Assembly: GCA_900556485.1 (NCBI GenBank)
Contig: USOX01000006.1
Coordinates: forward strand, 1-64,000
From: an uncultured Dysgonomonas sp.
GTDB taxonomy: Bacteria; Bacteroidota; Bacteroidia; Bacteroidales; Dysgonomonadaceae
Direction: 5' to 3'
Length of the DNA stretch: 64,000 nucleotides
Position 1 is the first letter of the stretch, and each line of letters begins with the position of its first letter. Shown piece by piece: positions 34,782-43,105 of the stretch. Made by a program: the position numbers and the translations under genes. Below the pieces are notes generated by a model. The model was not told where the DNA came from, did no database searches, and worked only from the letters and a program-made list of their open reading frames with translations.

Positions 34782-36215
34782 ATGATTACTTTTTTTATTG
34801 CTATTGCCATCCTTGTGGGAGGATATTTTATCTATGGAGCTTTTGTTGAAAAAATATTCAGAATAGATAAAAATAGAGAAACACCAGCATATACATATAA
34901 AGACAATGTAGATTACGTTCCCATGGGCTGGGGGCGCATATTTCTTATTCAATTTCTAAATATTGCAGGATTAGGCCCAATCTTTGGAGCAGTAATGGGT
35001 GCTGTATATGGACCATCTGCTTTTTTATGGATTGTTTTTGGTACTATCTTTGGTGGGGCAGTCCATGATTTTTTGTCGGGAATGATTTCTTTGCGTAACA
35101 AAGGAATTAGCTTACCTGAATTGGCAGGGAAATATATGGGTAGTGGATTTAAGCAATTCATGCGTGTATTTACTCTTTTCCTCATGGTATTAGTTGGCGC
35201 TGTATTTATTGCCGGTCCTGCAGGTTTATTAGCAAAATTAACGCCAACTACTTTAGATTTTACTTTTTGGAGTATTGTTATTTTCATATATTACGTTTTA
35301 GCTACTTTGTTACCTATAGATAAAGTTATAGGAAAAATATACCCATTATTTGGAGGAGCTCTTTTATTTATGGCTGTGGGTATTGCTTTTTCCATAATAT
35401 ATTATGGAGCTCCTGTTCCGGATATTACAATTGATAATTTACATAATATGCATCTGGATGCAGAAAATTATCCAATTTTTCCAATGTTGTTTATCTCTAT
35501 AGCTTGTGGTGCTATTTCAGGATTTCATGCTACTCAATCGCCAATGATGGCACGCTGTCTGAAAAGTGAGAAACAAGGACGCCGTATATTTTATGGGGCT
35601 ATGGTTGCAGAAGGTTTAGTTGCATTGATATGGGCAGCTGCAGCTATGAGTTTTTTTTGTTCGGTGGGCGGTTTGCAAACCTTTTTAGCTGAAAATGGGA
35701 ATAATGCAGCAGTGGTTGTTGATACGATAGCTCATTCATGGCTAGGCAAAATAGGAGGTTTATTAGCTATAATTGGGGTGATTGTAGCTCCAATAACTTC
35801 GGGAGATACAGCCTTTCGTTCTGCGCGGCTTATTGTTTCAGATTTTATAAAATATAATCAAAAACCATTGAAAAATAGGTTGATGATTTCAGTTCCATTG
35901 TTTATAATTGGATTCATCCTTCTTCAAATAAACTTTGATGTTTTATGGAGGTATTTTGCTTGGGCTAATCAAATGTTGGCAACAGCTACATTGTGGACAA
36001 TAACAGTATATTTAATCAGGGAAAAGAAATTTTTCTGGATAACTTTCCTTCCAGCAATGTTTATGACAATGGTTGTTTCAACTTATATTTTAATTGCTCC
36101 GGAAGGTTTTAGACAACCTATTTATATAGGATATATTTTCGGTGGAATCTGTACATTACTTGCTACTATACTACTCTTAAGATGGAAGTACAAATTTGAA
36201 AACAATATAATCTAA
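34782..36215 (+). CDS. cstA: Carbon starvation protein CstA-family transporter
   Basis: This is a polytopic inner-membrane carrier of the CstA family, known for peptide or pyruvate uptake on carbon starvation. The protein has 477 residues, the short form lacking the C-terminal domain of E. coli CstA (about 700). Family signatures are QFLNIAGLGPIFGAVMGA, FGGAVHDFLSGMISLR, FHATQSPMMARCL, and PITSGDTAFRSARLI near helix 9. About 12-13 hydrophobic segments are visible. It is a solo gene; which substrate it carries here cannot be told. Confidence 0.9.
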   Translation: MITFFIAIAILVGGYFIYGAFVEKIFRIDKNRETPAYTYKDNVDYVPMGWGRIFLIQFLNIAGLGPIFGAVMGAVYGPSAFLWIVFGTIFGGAVHDFLSGMISLRNKGISLPELAGKYMGSGFKQFMRVFTLFLMVLVGAVFIAGPAGLLAKLTPTTLDFTFWSIVIFIYYVLATLLPIDKVIGKIYPLFGGALLFMAVGIAFSIIYYGAPVPDITIDNLHNMHLDAENYPIFPMLFISIACGAISGFHATQSPMMARCLKSEKQGRRIFYGAMVAEGLVALIWAAAAMSFFCSVGGLQTFLAENGNNAAVVVDTIAHSWLGKIGGLLAIIGVIVAPITSGDTAFRSARLIVSDFIKYNQKPLKNRLMISVPLFIIGFILLQINFDVLWRYFAWANQMLATATLWTITVYLIREKKFFWITFLPAMFMTMVVSTYILIAPEGFRQPIYIGYIFGGICTLLATILLLRWKYKFENNII

Positions 36216-36274
36216 CACAATCTATTTTAACACTGTTTTCATTTATACATACCCAAATATTCATTAGATTCATG

Positions 36275-36282
36275 TATTTTTG
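36275..36282 (+). promoter_or_regulatory. -7 promoter element of the M23 peptidase gene
   Basis: TATTTTTG lies 27 nt upstream of the ATG at 36310. It overlaps an in-frame TTG at 36280, arguing against that TTG as the start. Confidence 0.5.
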
Positions 36283-36309
36283 TGCGGATTTATTAAAAGA
36301 TACATTCTA

Positions 36310-37995
36310 ATGAAGAAGACAGCTTTATTTGCATTTATATTTTTAACATTAAACTTATATTCTCAAAATCAATATAGATCACCTCTGGATATACCTCTTA
36401 TTTTAAGTGCTAATTTTGGGGAGTTAAGGCCAAATCACTTTCATTCGGGTATTGATCTCAAAACAATGGGAGTTATAGATAAACCTGTATATTCTATTGC
36501 AGATGGATATGTCTCCAGAATTTCCATATCCCCATCGGGCTACGGACTCGCTATATATGTAGACCACCCTTCTACCGGGCATACAAGTGTATATGGACAC
36601 CTAAATAGTTATGCGCCTAAGATAGCCGAATATATAAAGAATAAGCAGTATGAACAGGAAAAATATCGCATTGATATTTCTCTCGATAATACAGAATTAC
36701 CACTAAAAAGAGGCGAATTAATCGCCTATAGTGGCAATACGGGCTCTTCTGGCGGGCCTCATGTTCATTTTGAAATAAGAGATACTAAAACTCAAAATGC
36801 ATTGGATGCTTTAGAGTTTTATAAGAGCGATATAAAAGATTCCCAATCGCCGATAATCAAAGGAATAGCTGTATATCCGATGAATGGTAAAGGTGTAGTA
36901 AATAATGGCAAGGAGTCATTTCGAAATAATATATCAATATTGAAAAAAGGAGGTTATGCTTCTCTAAAAGATTCGATACAAGCATGGGGTACTATTGGAC
37001 TAGGTATCTATGCTAATGATAAGATGACAGGAACCAGCAATATTTATGGAGTCAAAATAGTACGTTTATTTTGCGATGAGAAGGAGATTTTCAGCTCAAA
37101 TATATCATCTGTTGATTTTGATCAGACCAGAATGATTAATAGCCTGACAGATTTTGATTACTGGTATAGGAATAAAGCATTCTATATGAAATCTTTTGTA
37201 GAGCCAGGAAATAAACTACCTATTTATAATGCTGTAAATAATGGGTTTGTTGATATTAATGAAGAGCGGAAATATGTATTTAAATATGAATTGGAGGATC
37301 TCTATGGAAACAAAAGTTCATATACGTTTAATATTCAAGGGAAGAAGCAGCCTATTCCCGAGCCGGAAAAGTGCTCGCAAGTAATGTTATGGAATCATAA
37401 TAACAGATACATCTCCGATTCATTTACTTTGCTTATACCTAAAGAATATCTTTACGATGATATATGCTTTGTACTCAATCAAACGAAAAATGATAATTAC
37501 TTCTCTGATATATACGAAGTTAACAACCGATATGTACCTTTGCATTCATACTGTGATATGATGCTGAAAATGACTAAAGATACCTTAGTCAATAAGTCGC
37601 AATATGGAATTGTTAGCCTTAAAGGCAACAGAGAGTATTGGGTAGGAGGTACTTATAGTGATGGCTATATGATTGGACGTATAAGGGAATTAGGTAATAC
37701 ATATACAGTAAGTACGGATATAAAAGCCCCGACAATTACTCCGGTTCAACCAGCCAGATGGGTTGCCCAAAAAGAGATTAAAATAAGAATAACAGATAAT
37801 AAGAGCGGAATAGCCTCATGTAAAGGTGTTATAAACGGCGATTTTATGTTATTTGAGAATGACGTGAAGTCTAGTGTATATTCTTATAAATTCGATCCAA
37901 AACGCCTTAAAAAGGGGCAAAATCAAAAACTCATATTCACAGCTACAGATGCTTGTGGAAATATAGCAACCTTTGAATATGAGTTTAAATATTGA
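36310..37995 (+). CDS. Exported M23-family (LytM) metallopeptidase-like protein
   Basis: The protein has 561 residues from ATG 36310 (signal peptide MKKTALFAFIFLTLNLYSQ); the upstream TTG overlaps the promoter box. The M23 domain follows directly: NHFHSGIDL (metal ligands His and Asp), YGLAIYVDHP, SVYGHLNSY and GPHVHFEIR (HxH). All four zinc-site motifs are present, so it should cleave peptidoglycan cross-bridges. The ~370-residue C-terminal part is beta-rich and unrecognised, with a final domain (ITPVQPARWVAQKEIKIRITDNKSGIASCKG) like an Ig or filamin-type fold. It probably acts in envelope remodelling or division. Confidence 0.87.
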   Translation: MKKTALFAFIFLTLNLYSQNQYRSPLDIPLILSANFGELRPNHFHSGIDLKTMGVIDKPVYSIADGYVSRISISPSGYGLAIYVDHPSTGHTSVYGHLNSYAPKIAEYIKNKQYEQEKYRIDISLDNTELPLKRGELIAYSGNTGSSGGPHVHFEIRDTKTQNALDALEFYKSDIKDSQSPIIKGIAVYPMNGKGVVNNGKESFRNNISILKKGGYASLKDSIQAWGTIGLGIYANDKMTGTSNIYGVKIVRLFCDEKEIFSSNISSVDFDQTRMINSLTDFDYWYRNKAFYMKSFVEPGNKLPIYNAVNNGFVDINEERKYVFKYELEDLYGNKSSYTFNIQGKKQPIPEPEKCSQVMLWNHNNRYISDSFTLLIPKEYLYDDICFVLNQTKNDNYFSDIYEVNNRYVPLHSYCDMMLKMTKDTLVNKSQYGIVSLKGNREYWVGGTYSDGYMIGRIRELGNTYTVSTDIKAPTITPVQPARWVAQKEIKIRITDNKSGIASCKGVINGDFMLFENDVKSSVYSYKFDPKRLKKGQNQKLIFTATDACGNIATFEYEFKY

Positions 37996-38006
37996 TTTTT
38001 AATATC

Positions 38007-39173
38007 TTAATATTCGAAACGTCCGAATTCGCTTTCTATAACTAATTCTGTTTTGTCCGACTTTTCTACAAATCCTACAATCTGCGCCTCTATACCGTAA
38101 GATTTGGAAATATCGATGACCTCTTGCGCGTATTCAGGAGCTAAGTATATTTCCATACGATGCCCCATATTGAATACCTTATACATCTCTTTCCAATCCG
38201 TTCCGGATTGTTCTTGTATAAGTCTAAATAACGGTGGAACAGGGAATAAGTTATCTTTAGTAATTTTCACCTTATCTACAAAATGTAAAACCTTTGTTTG
38301 GGCGCCTCCCGAACAATGAACCATTCCGTGGATCATTGGCCGCATTTTTTCCAATATTGTTTTTATAACAGGTGCATAGGTACGGGTAGGGGAGAGAACT
38401 AATTTTCCGGCATCAATATTAAGCTCAGCTATTTTGTCTGTAAGCTTCATTTTACCGGAATATACCAAGTCTTTCGGAATTGAAGAGTCATAGCTTTCTG
38501 GATATTTGTCTGCTAAATAATTAGCAAATACATCATGACGAGCCGAAGTAAGGCCATTACTTCCCATTCCTCCGTTATATTCTTTCTCATAAGTTGCTTG
38601 TCCCGAAGACGATAAACCTACAAGAACATCTCCACCTTGAATTTTATCATTCGATATAACATCCGAACGCTTCATTCGGCATGTAACAGTACTGTCTACT
38701 ATGATTGTTCGTACTAAATCACCAACATCAGCTGTTTCACCGCCTGTAGGATAAATATTTACTCCCAATTGAGTCAACTCTTCACACAAATCATTCGTTC
38801 CGTTAATGATAGCTGAAATAACTTCTCCAGGTATCAACATTTTGTTTCTTCCTATAGTGGATGATAACAGGATATTGTCAGTTGCACCAACACAGAGCAA
38901 GTCATCAATGTTCATTATTAATGCATCTTGTGCAATACCTTTCCACACAGATATATCACCTGTTTCCTTCCAATACATGTATGCTAATGACGATTTTGTA
39001 CCGGCACCATCAGCGTGCATTATATTACAGTACTCTGGATCCTCTCCCAGAATATCAGGAATGATTTTACAAAAGGCTTTTGGAAAGATGCCTTTATCTA
39101 TGTTTTTGATCGCATTATGCACATCTTCTTTTGATGCTGAAACACCACGTTGATTGTATCGTTGATCGCTCAT
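38007..39173 (-). CDS. purM: Phosphoribosylformylglycinamidine cyclo-ligase (AIR synthetase)
   Basis: It closes the imidazole ring in purine synthesis, converting FGAM and ATP to AIR. The protein has 388 residues, the longer Bacteroidetes form. The N-terminal GVS start is followed by MHADGAGTKSSLAYMYW and IAQDALIMNIDDLLCVGA (the ATP/Mg site). GGETADVGDLV and VGLSSSGQATYEKEYNGGMG match the PurM family, and the C-terminal domain has FNMGHRMEIYL. Solo gene with its own -7 box; other pur genes are not nearby. Confidence 0.93.
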   Translation of the reverse strand: MSDQRYNQRGVSASKEDVHNAIKNIDKGIFPKAFCKIIPDILGEDPEYCNIMHADGAGTKSSLAYMYWKETGDISVWKGIAQDALIMNIDDLLCVGATDNILLSSTIGRNKMLIPGEVISAIINGTNDLCEELTQLGVNIYPTGGETADVGDLVRTIIVDSTVTCRMKRSDVISNDKIQGGDVLVGLSSSGQATYEKEYNGGMGSNGLTSARHDVFANYLADKYPESYDSSIPKDLVYSGKMKLTDKIAELNIDAGKLVLSPTRTYAPVIKTILEKMRPMIHGMVHCSGGAQTKVLHFVDKVKITKDNLFPVPPLFRLIQEQSGTDWKEMYKVFNMGHRMEIYLAPEYAQEVIDISKSYGIEAQIVGFVEKSDKTELVIESEFGRFEY

Positions 39174-39211
39174 GTTCTTTGAGATGGATAAAGTTTTTAT
39201 ATTTTAGGTTA

Positions 39212-39219
39212 CAAAGGTA
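39212..39219 (-). promoter_or_regulatory. -7 promoter element of purM
   Basis: The minus strand reads TACCTTTG, 38 nt before the ATG. The dispersed element copy D lies directly upstream, at the usual place of an operator. Confidence 0.5.
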
Positions 39220-39237
39220 ATAAAATAGCTTAAATTA

Positions 39238-39263
39238 GAAAAGGTGACAAAAGTGACACATTT
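39238..39263 (-). repeat. Dispersed 26-bp intergenic element, copy D
   Basis: Reverse orientation with a fully conserved 16-nt core (minus strand GTGTCACTTTTGTCAC) and changed flanks. A second palindrome, AAATGTCACATTT, follows at 39276. Confidence 0.6.
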
Positions 39264-39320
39264 ATCAATCTTTTTAAATGTCACATTTCCGTTTTATAAC
39301 TTCTACAAGTATAGATAAAT

Positions 39321-39357
39321 AAAATAGCCTACGAAACACATTTTCGCAGGCTATTTT
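39321..39357 (-). terminator. Terminator of the ROK kinase gene
   Basis: The stem AAAATAGCCT / AGGCTATTTT has an inner CGAAA/TTTCG pairing, and a T-rich tail on the minus strand. Confidence 0.75.
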
Positions 39358-39374
39358 TAATATATAGAAATCAA

Positions 39375-40337
39375 TTAATAATCTTTTACTTCCCAACCCA
39401 AAGCACTAGCTCCTAATACAGCAGCATCAGCTTCTTTTAGTTCAGACATAAGCAATTTAATTTTATTACGATAAATAGGCAACATATTCTCTTCCATATG
39501 CTTACGAACAGAATCAAAAATAAATTTACCGGATTTTGTTAAACCACCGAATAAAATAATTGCTTCAGGACTAGAGAATGCAACGAAGTCAGCAAAAGCC
39601 TCACCTAGAAGCTGGCCAGTTATATCGAATATTTCCTTAGCTAAAACGTCACCTTTTACTGCAGCATCATATACATCTTTCGATGTAATTTCATCAGCAT
39701 TAAGTTCGCGCAATAAGCTAGGTTCCTTTCTTGTTTCTAAAAATTCTCTGGCTGTGCGTGCAACGCCTGTCGCTGAGCTATAAGTTTCTAAACATCCTTT
39801 TTTACCACATCCACACAGACGTCCGTCACGACGGATAGTTGTGTGTCCTAATTCTCCGGCAAAACCATCATGTCCATATACAAGCTGTCCGTTTACTACG
39901 ATACCGCTACCTACACCTGTTCCGAGAGTAATTACGATAAAATCTTTCATACCACGTGCAGCTCCATAGGTCATTTCACCAATAGCCGCTGCATTGGCGT
40001 CATTGGTAAGGGCTACAGGTATATTTAGCTTGTCTGTGAGCATTTGAGCTAATGGAATAACACCTTTCCAAGGCAGATTTGGTGCAAACTCGATACATCC
40101 GGTAAAGTAGTTTCCGTTTGGTGCTCCTACGCCAATACCTTTAATATTGCCTGAGCCACCAACCTGATCTATAATTTCTTGAACTCCAACCGAAAGATGG
40201 TGTACGTATTCATTAATTTCTTTATAAGCGTTTGTTTTTATAGAACCTTGGTTTATGATATGTCCTCTTTTATCAACAACGCCAAATACAGAGTTAGTTC
40301 CACCGATATCGATTCCAATAGCATATGGTTTTTCCAT
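39375..40337 (-). CDS. ROK-family sugar kinase (glucokinase-like)
   Basis: The protein has 320 residues and is cytoplasmic. The ATP phosphate loop is IGIDIGGTNSVFGVV. The catalytic Asp lies in ALTNDANAAAIGE. The zinc-binding ROK signature is CGCGKKGCLETYSS, and the second phosphate loop is ITLGTGVGSGIVVNG. Glucose is the most likely substrate, but other hexoses or N-acetylated sugars are possible in this family. There is no helix-turn-helix domain, so it is an enzyme rather than a ROK repressor. Flanked by its own -7 box and terminator. Confidence 0.9.
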   Translation of the reverse strand: MEKPYAIGIDIGGTNSVFGVVDKRGHIINQGSIKTNAYKEINEYVHHLSVGVQEIIDQVGGSGNIKGIGVGAPNGNYFTGCIEFAPNLPWKGVIPLAQMLTDKLNIPVALTNDANAAAIGEMTYGAARGMKDFIVITLGTGVGSGIVVNGQLVYGHDGFAGELGHTTIRRDGRLCGCGKKGCLETYSSATGVARTAREFLETRKEPSLLRELNADEITSKDVYDAAVKGDVLAKEIFDITGQLLGEAFADFVAFSSPEAIILFGGLTKSGKFIFDSVRKHMEENMLPIYRNKIKLLMSELKEADAAVLGASALGWEVKDY

Positions 40338-40400
40338 GATGTTTTTATGTTAATTTAACAATGATATATAAATTAGTAATTAAAGTCTCAACAAAGCGTA

Positions 40401-40408
40401 CAAATATA
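40401..40408 (-). promoter_or_regulatory. -7 promoter element of the ROK kinase gene
   Basis: The minus strand reads TATATTTG, 63 nt before the ATG. Confidence 0.45.
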
Positions 40409-40479
40409 AGGAATTCTCGCTTAATATAGAGTTAATTTAAAGCACTAATCTATCATTTTATATGTGAAAAAATAAAATT

Positions 40480-41574
40480 TTATGAATGTTTAAAGTAAAT
40501 ATCCAAAACTTTACTGGCAGCGGCAAACGAACTTATCTGAGAGTTTAGTATTTGTTGCTCACAATTTTTTAATTCTTTTTGGATTTCAGAATTATTATAG
40601 AAGCTATTTTTGAGCTTTTCGTTTATTGTTTCATACATCCAAAAACGAGATTGCTCATTGCGTCTGTGATCAAAATACCCATTTTCTTTTACAAATGTGA
40701 TATATTCGTCAATCATATTCCAAACTTCGTCTATTCCGATTTCATAATAGCCGGAATATGTAAGTACTTTGGGAGCCCATCCGGAGTCGGGTAGGGGGAA
40801 TAGATGAAGAGCATTACGAAAATGGGACTGGGCTAAGCGGGCTTTTTCAATATTGTTGCCATCTGCTTTATTTATGACTATTCCATCAGCCATTTCCATT
40901 ATACCACGTTTTATGCCTTGTAATTCGTCTCCGGTTCCTGCTAGTTGTATTAATAAAAAGAAATCTACCATAGAGTGAACAGCAGTTTCAGATTGTCCGA
41001 CCCCCACAGTTTCTACAATAATACGATCGAATCCCGCAGCTTCGCAAAGAATAATCGTTTCCCTTGTCTTTCTTGCAACACCTCCCAGAGAACCAGCAGA
41101 AGGAGAGGGGCGTATAAATGCATTCTTTTCGACAGAAAGTTTCTCCATACGAGTCTTGTCTCCTAAGATGCTGCCTTTGGTTACTTCACTTGATGGATCA
41201 ATTGCCAGGACTGCTACTTTGCTGTTATTTTTAAGTAAATGCATACCAAAAGCATCAATTGAAGTGCTTTTACCAGCTCCAGGAACACCTGTAATGCCCA
41301 CGCGAACTGAATTTCCGGTATAGGGAAGACATCTTTCTATAACTTCTTGAGCTATAATTTGATGATCTGGTTTCGAGCTTTCTATCAAAGTTACAGCTTG
41401 TCCTAATATTGAGATATTTCCTTTCAAAATACCTTCTACATATTCTGAAGTTGTATAAGTTTTACGCTTATATTTCTTGAAATTACTTAAATATGGATTT
41501 ACTGTAGGTTGCTCTGAAATTCCTTTATTTACTTTCAATCCTTGGTATTGATCGTCATTTTCAATATGTTCCAT
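40480..41574 (-). CDS. meaB: Methylmalonyl-CoA mutase-associated GTPase MeaB
   Basis: This is a G3E-family GTPase that protects and reloads adenosylcobalamin on methylmalonyl-CoA mutase. The protein has 364 residues. The P-loop is GITGVPGAGKSTSIDAFG, followed by VAVLAIDPSSEVTKGSILGD, the conserved IRPSPSAGSLGGVARKTRE, VETVGVGQSE (Walker B region) and the NKAD guanine motif. The C-terminal dimerisation helices are intact. The mutase genes are not in this window, though the pathway (succinate to propionate) is common in this order. Confidence 0.93.
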   Translation of the reverse strand: MEHIENDDQYQGLKVNKGISEQPTVNPYLSNFKKYKRKTYTTSEYVEGILKGNISILGQAVTLIESSKPDHQIIAQEVIERCLPYTGNSVRVGITGVPGAGKSTSIDAFGMHLLKNNSKVAVLAIDPSSEVTKGSILGDKTRMEKLSVEKNAFIRPSPSAGSLGGVARKTRETIILCEAAGFDRIIVETVGVGQSETAVHSMVDFFLLIQLAGTGDELQGIKRGIMEMADGIVINKADGNNIEKARLAQSHFRNALHLFPLPDSGWAPKVLTYSGYYEIGIDEVWNMIDEYITFVKENGYFDHRRNEQSRFWMYETINEKLKNSFYNNSEIQKELKNCEQQILNSQISSFAAASKVLDIYFKHS

Positions 41575-41760
41575 TATTTATGAGGCGTTTTTATATTGAA
41601 TCTTTTTTGTCTTGAATTTTCGTTGTAAATATAGTAAAAAATAGGGGCTTTATAAAAGATTGATTATAGGATTTATTAAAACTATAATTAAACATAATGA
41701 TAATTATATAACATTATATAACAAAAGAATGAATTATTTTTAGATCGTTAACCTTAAAAG

Positions 41761-41794
41761 AAAAAGCATCTGATTTTTCAACCAGATGCCTTTT
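41761..41794 (-). terminator. Terminator of the gyrA-TPR operon
   Basis: The GCATCTG / CAGATGC stem (41766-41772 with 41783-41789) is followed on the minus strand by a T-rich tail. Confidence 0.7.
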
Positions 41795-41812
41795 ATAATT
41801 AGGGAATATTTT

Positions 41813-43087
41813 TTAAATAGTACCAAGTTCTTTTTGAACAGCTTCTAATTCTTTTGATTTGTCAATGTTTAGAAGACTTAAGTTGTAATAAACATTCTCC
41901 AACTTTTTCAATGCAGCTTTAATTTCATAATCTTCAGCATTTTTACCTTTCAATATATCGCGGTATTTTTCTAAGTATGGCAATGCTTTGTTATATAAAT
42001 CAGCTGTACCTTGATCTAATTCAGCTTGTTCTCTTCTGTTTGTTGTTTGACCAGCTTTTTCCTTCAAATCTTGAGCTTGCAATACATACAATACGCCAAT
42101 ACCTTCAAGTGATCTTTCGCAATTTGCATTTGCATTTATAGCAACTTTGTATGCTTCTTCTGCTTTTGCATAGTCTTTTTGGTCTGCAAATAATGTTCCT
42201 TTCACGCTCATCAAGTCACATGCACTTGATGGATCATTTTTGATCGCTTGATCCAGATAAGAAATAGCTTCTGCTGTTTTACCACCTCTAATAAATTCGT
42301 TAATTAAGTTAGGTGTAAAGAATTTATTTGTAGGGAATTTTTCTGCACCTTGACGTAGTATATTCACATAAGCCAAGCTATCTTCTTTTTGTTGATATTC
42401 GCTAGCTAACAATTCATAAGGGTCACTTTCCTTATAAGTAGTTTGAGGAACATATCCTTCGTCTATTATTTTGTGCAATAATTTAATAGAACGAGGGTGA
42501 TCTTTCGATTGTATTGCACTGATTACAGTATAATATTTAATTGTTTGATATGTAGTGTCTTGTAGATTAAAATCTTCGGTTCCTGCAAACATAGGAAGAG
42601 TTGGCAGTTCCCAATATCTTTCGAAGAAATCAGCAGCTTTCTTATAATCTTTTTGATCGTTATAAAATACTCCTCCATTGATATAGAATCTATGAGCTTC
42701 TTTCAATCTTTGAGCAAGGTCTTTTCTAACTTTGTTCTTAATTTTACCTTTTTCATCAGGTTGTTCTGCTAATTCATCAGCTTTAGCATATGGCTCATAC
42801 ATATTGTAAAGGCCTGTATACATTCTTGCTTCGTCACCACCTTTTCCTGTGATTTCCTTTTGCATTTCTAATGTACGTTGGTCATCGAACTCTTTATATT
42901 CGATGTCTCCGGCAACTTTCCATGTTTCAGGGTCGTTTGCTGTTTCAGGATCAGTCTGAGCTTGTTTGATAAGTCCTCTGGCTTCGTTAATATCTTTCGA
43001 TGATTTCGCTTCCTTTACTGCTTTTTTCTGAGCGAATGAGAAGCCAGCAAACATACATAATGTTGCAACTAAAAATATTCGTTTCAT
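41813..43087 (-). CDS. Exported tetratricopeptide-repeat protein in the gyrA operon
   Basis: The protein has 424 residues with a signal peptide (IFLVATLCMFAGFSFAQ). Several TPRs are visible, for example DYKKAADFFERYWELP, GKTAEAISYLDQAIKNDPSS and DYAKAEEAYKVAINANANCE. The protein is periplasmic and probably a scaffold; the partner is unknown. It starts 18 nt after the gyrA stop and is followed by a terminator, so it is transcribed with gyrA. This coupling is familiar in Bacteroides but unexplained. Confidence 0.85.
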   Translation of the reverse strand: MKRIFLVATLCMFAGFSFAQKKAVKEAKSSKDINEARGLIKQAQTDPETANDPETWKVAGDIEYKEFDDQRTLEMQKEITGKGGDEARMYTGLYNMYEPYAKADELAEQPDEKGKIKNKVRKDLAQRLKEAHRFYINGGVFYNDQKDYKKAADFFERYWELPTLPMFAGTEDFNLQDTTYQTIKYYTVISAIQSKDHPRSIKLLHKIIDEGYVPQTTYKESDPYELLASEYQQKEDSLAYVNILRQGAEKFPTNKFFTPNLINEFIRGGKTAEAISYLDQAIKNDPSSACDLMSVKGTLFADQKDYAKAEEAYKVAINANANCERSLEGIGVLYVLQAQDLKEKAGQTTNRREQAELDQGTADLYNKALPYLEKYRDILKGKNAEDYEIKAALKKLENVYYNLSLLNIDKSKELEAVQKELGTI

Positions 43088-43105
43088 AGTTCTCTATTAT
43101 TTGAA

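Noticed and set aside
36280..36309. TTG-started extension of the M23 peptidase
   Set aside because: It overlaps the -7 box. The ATG at 36310 gives a standard signal peptide.
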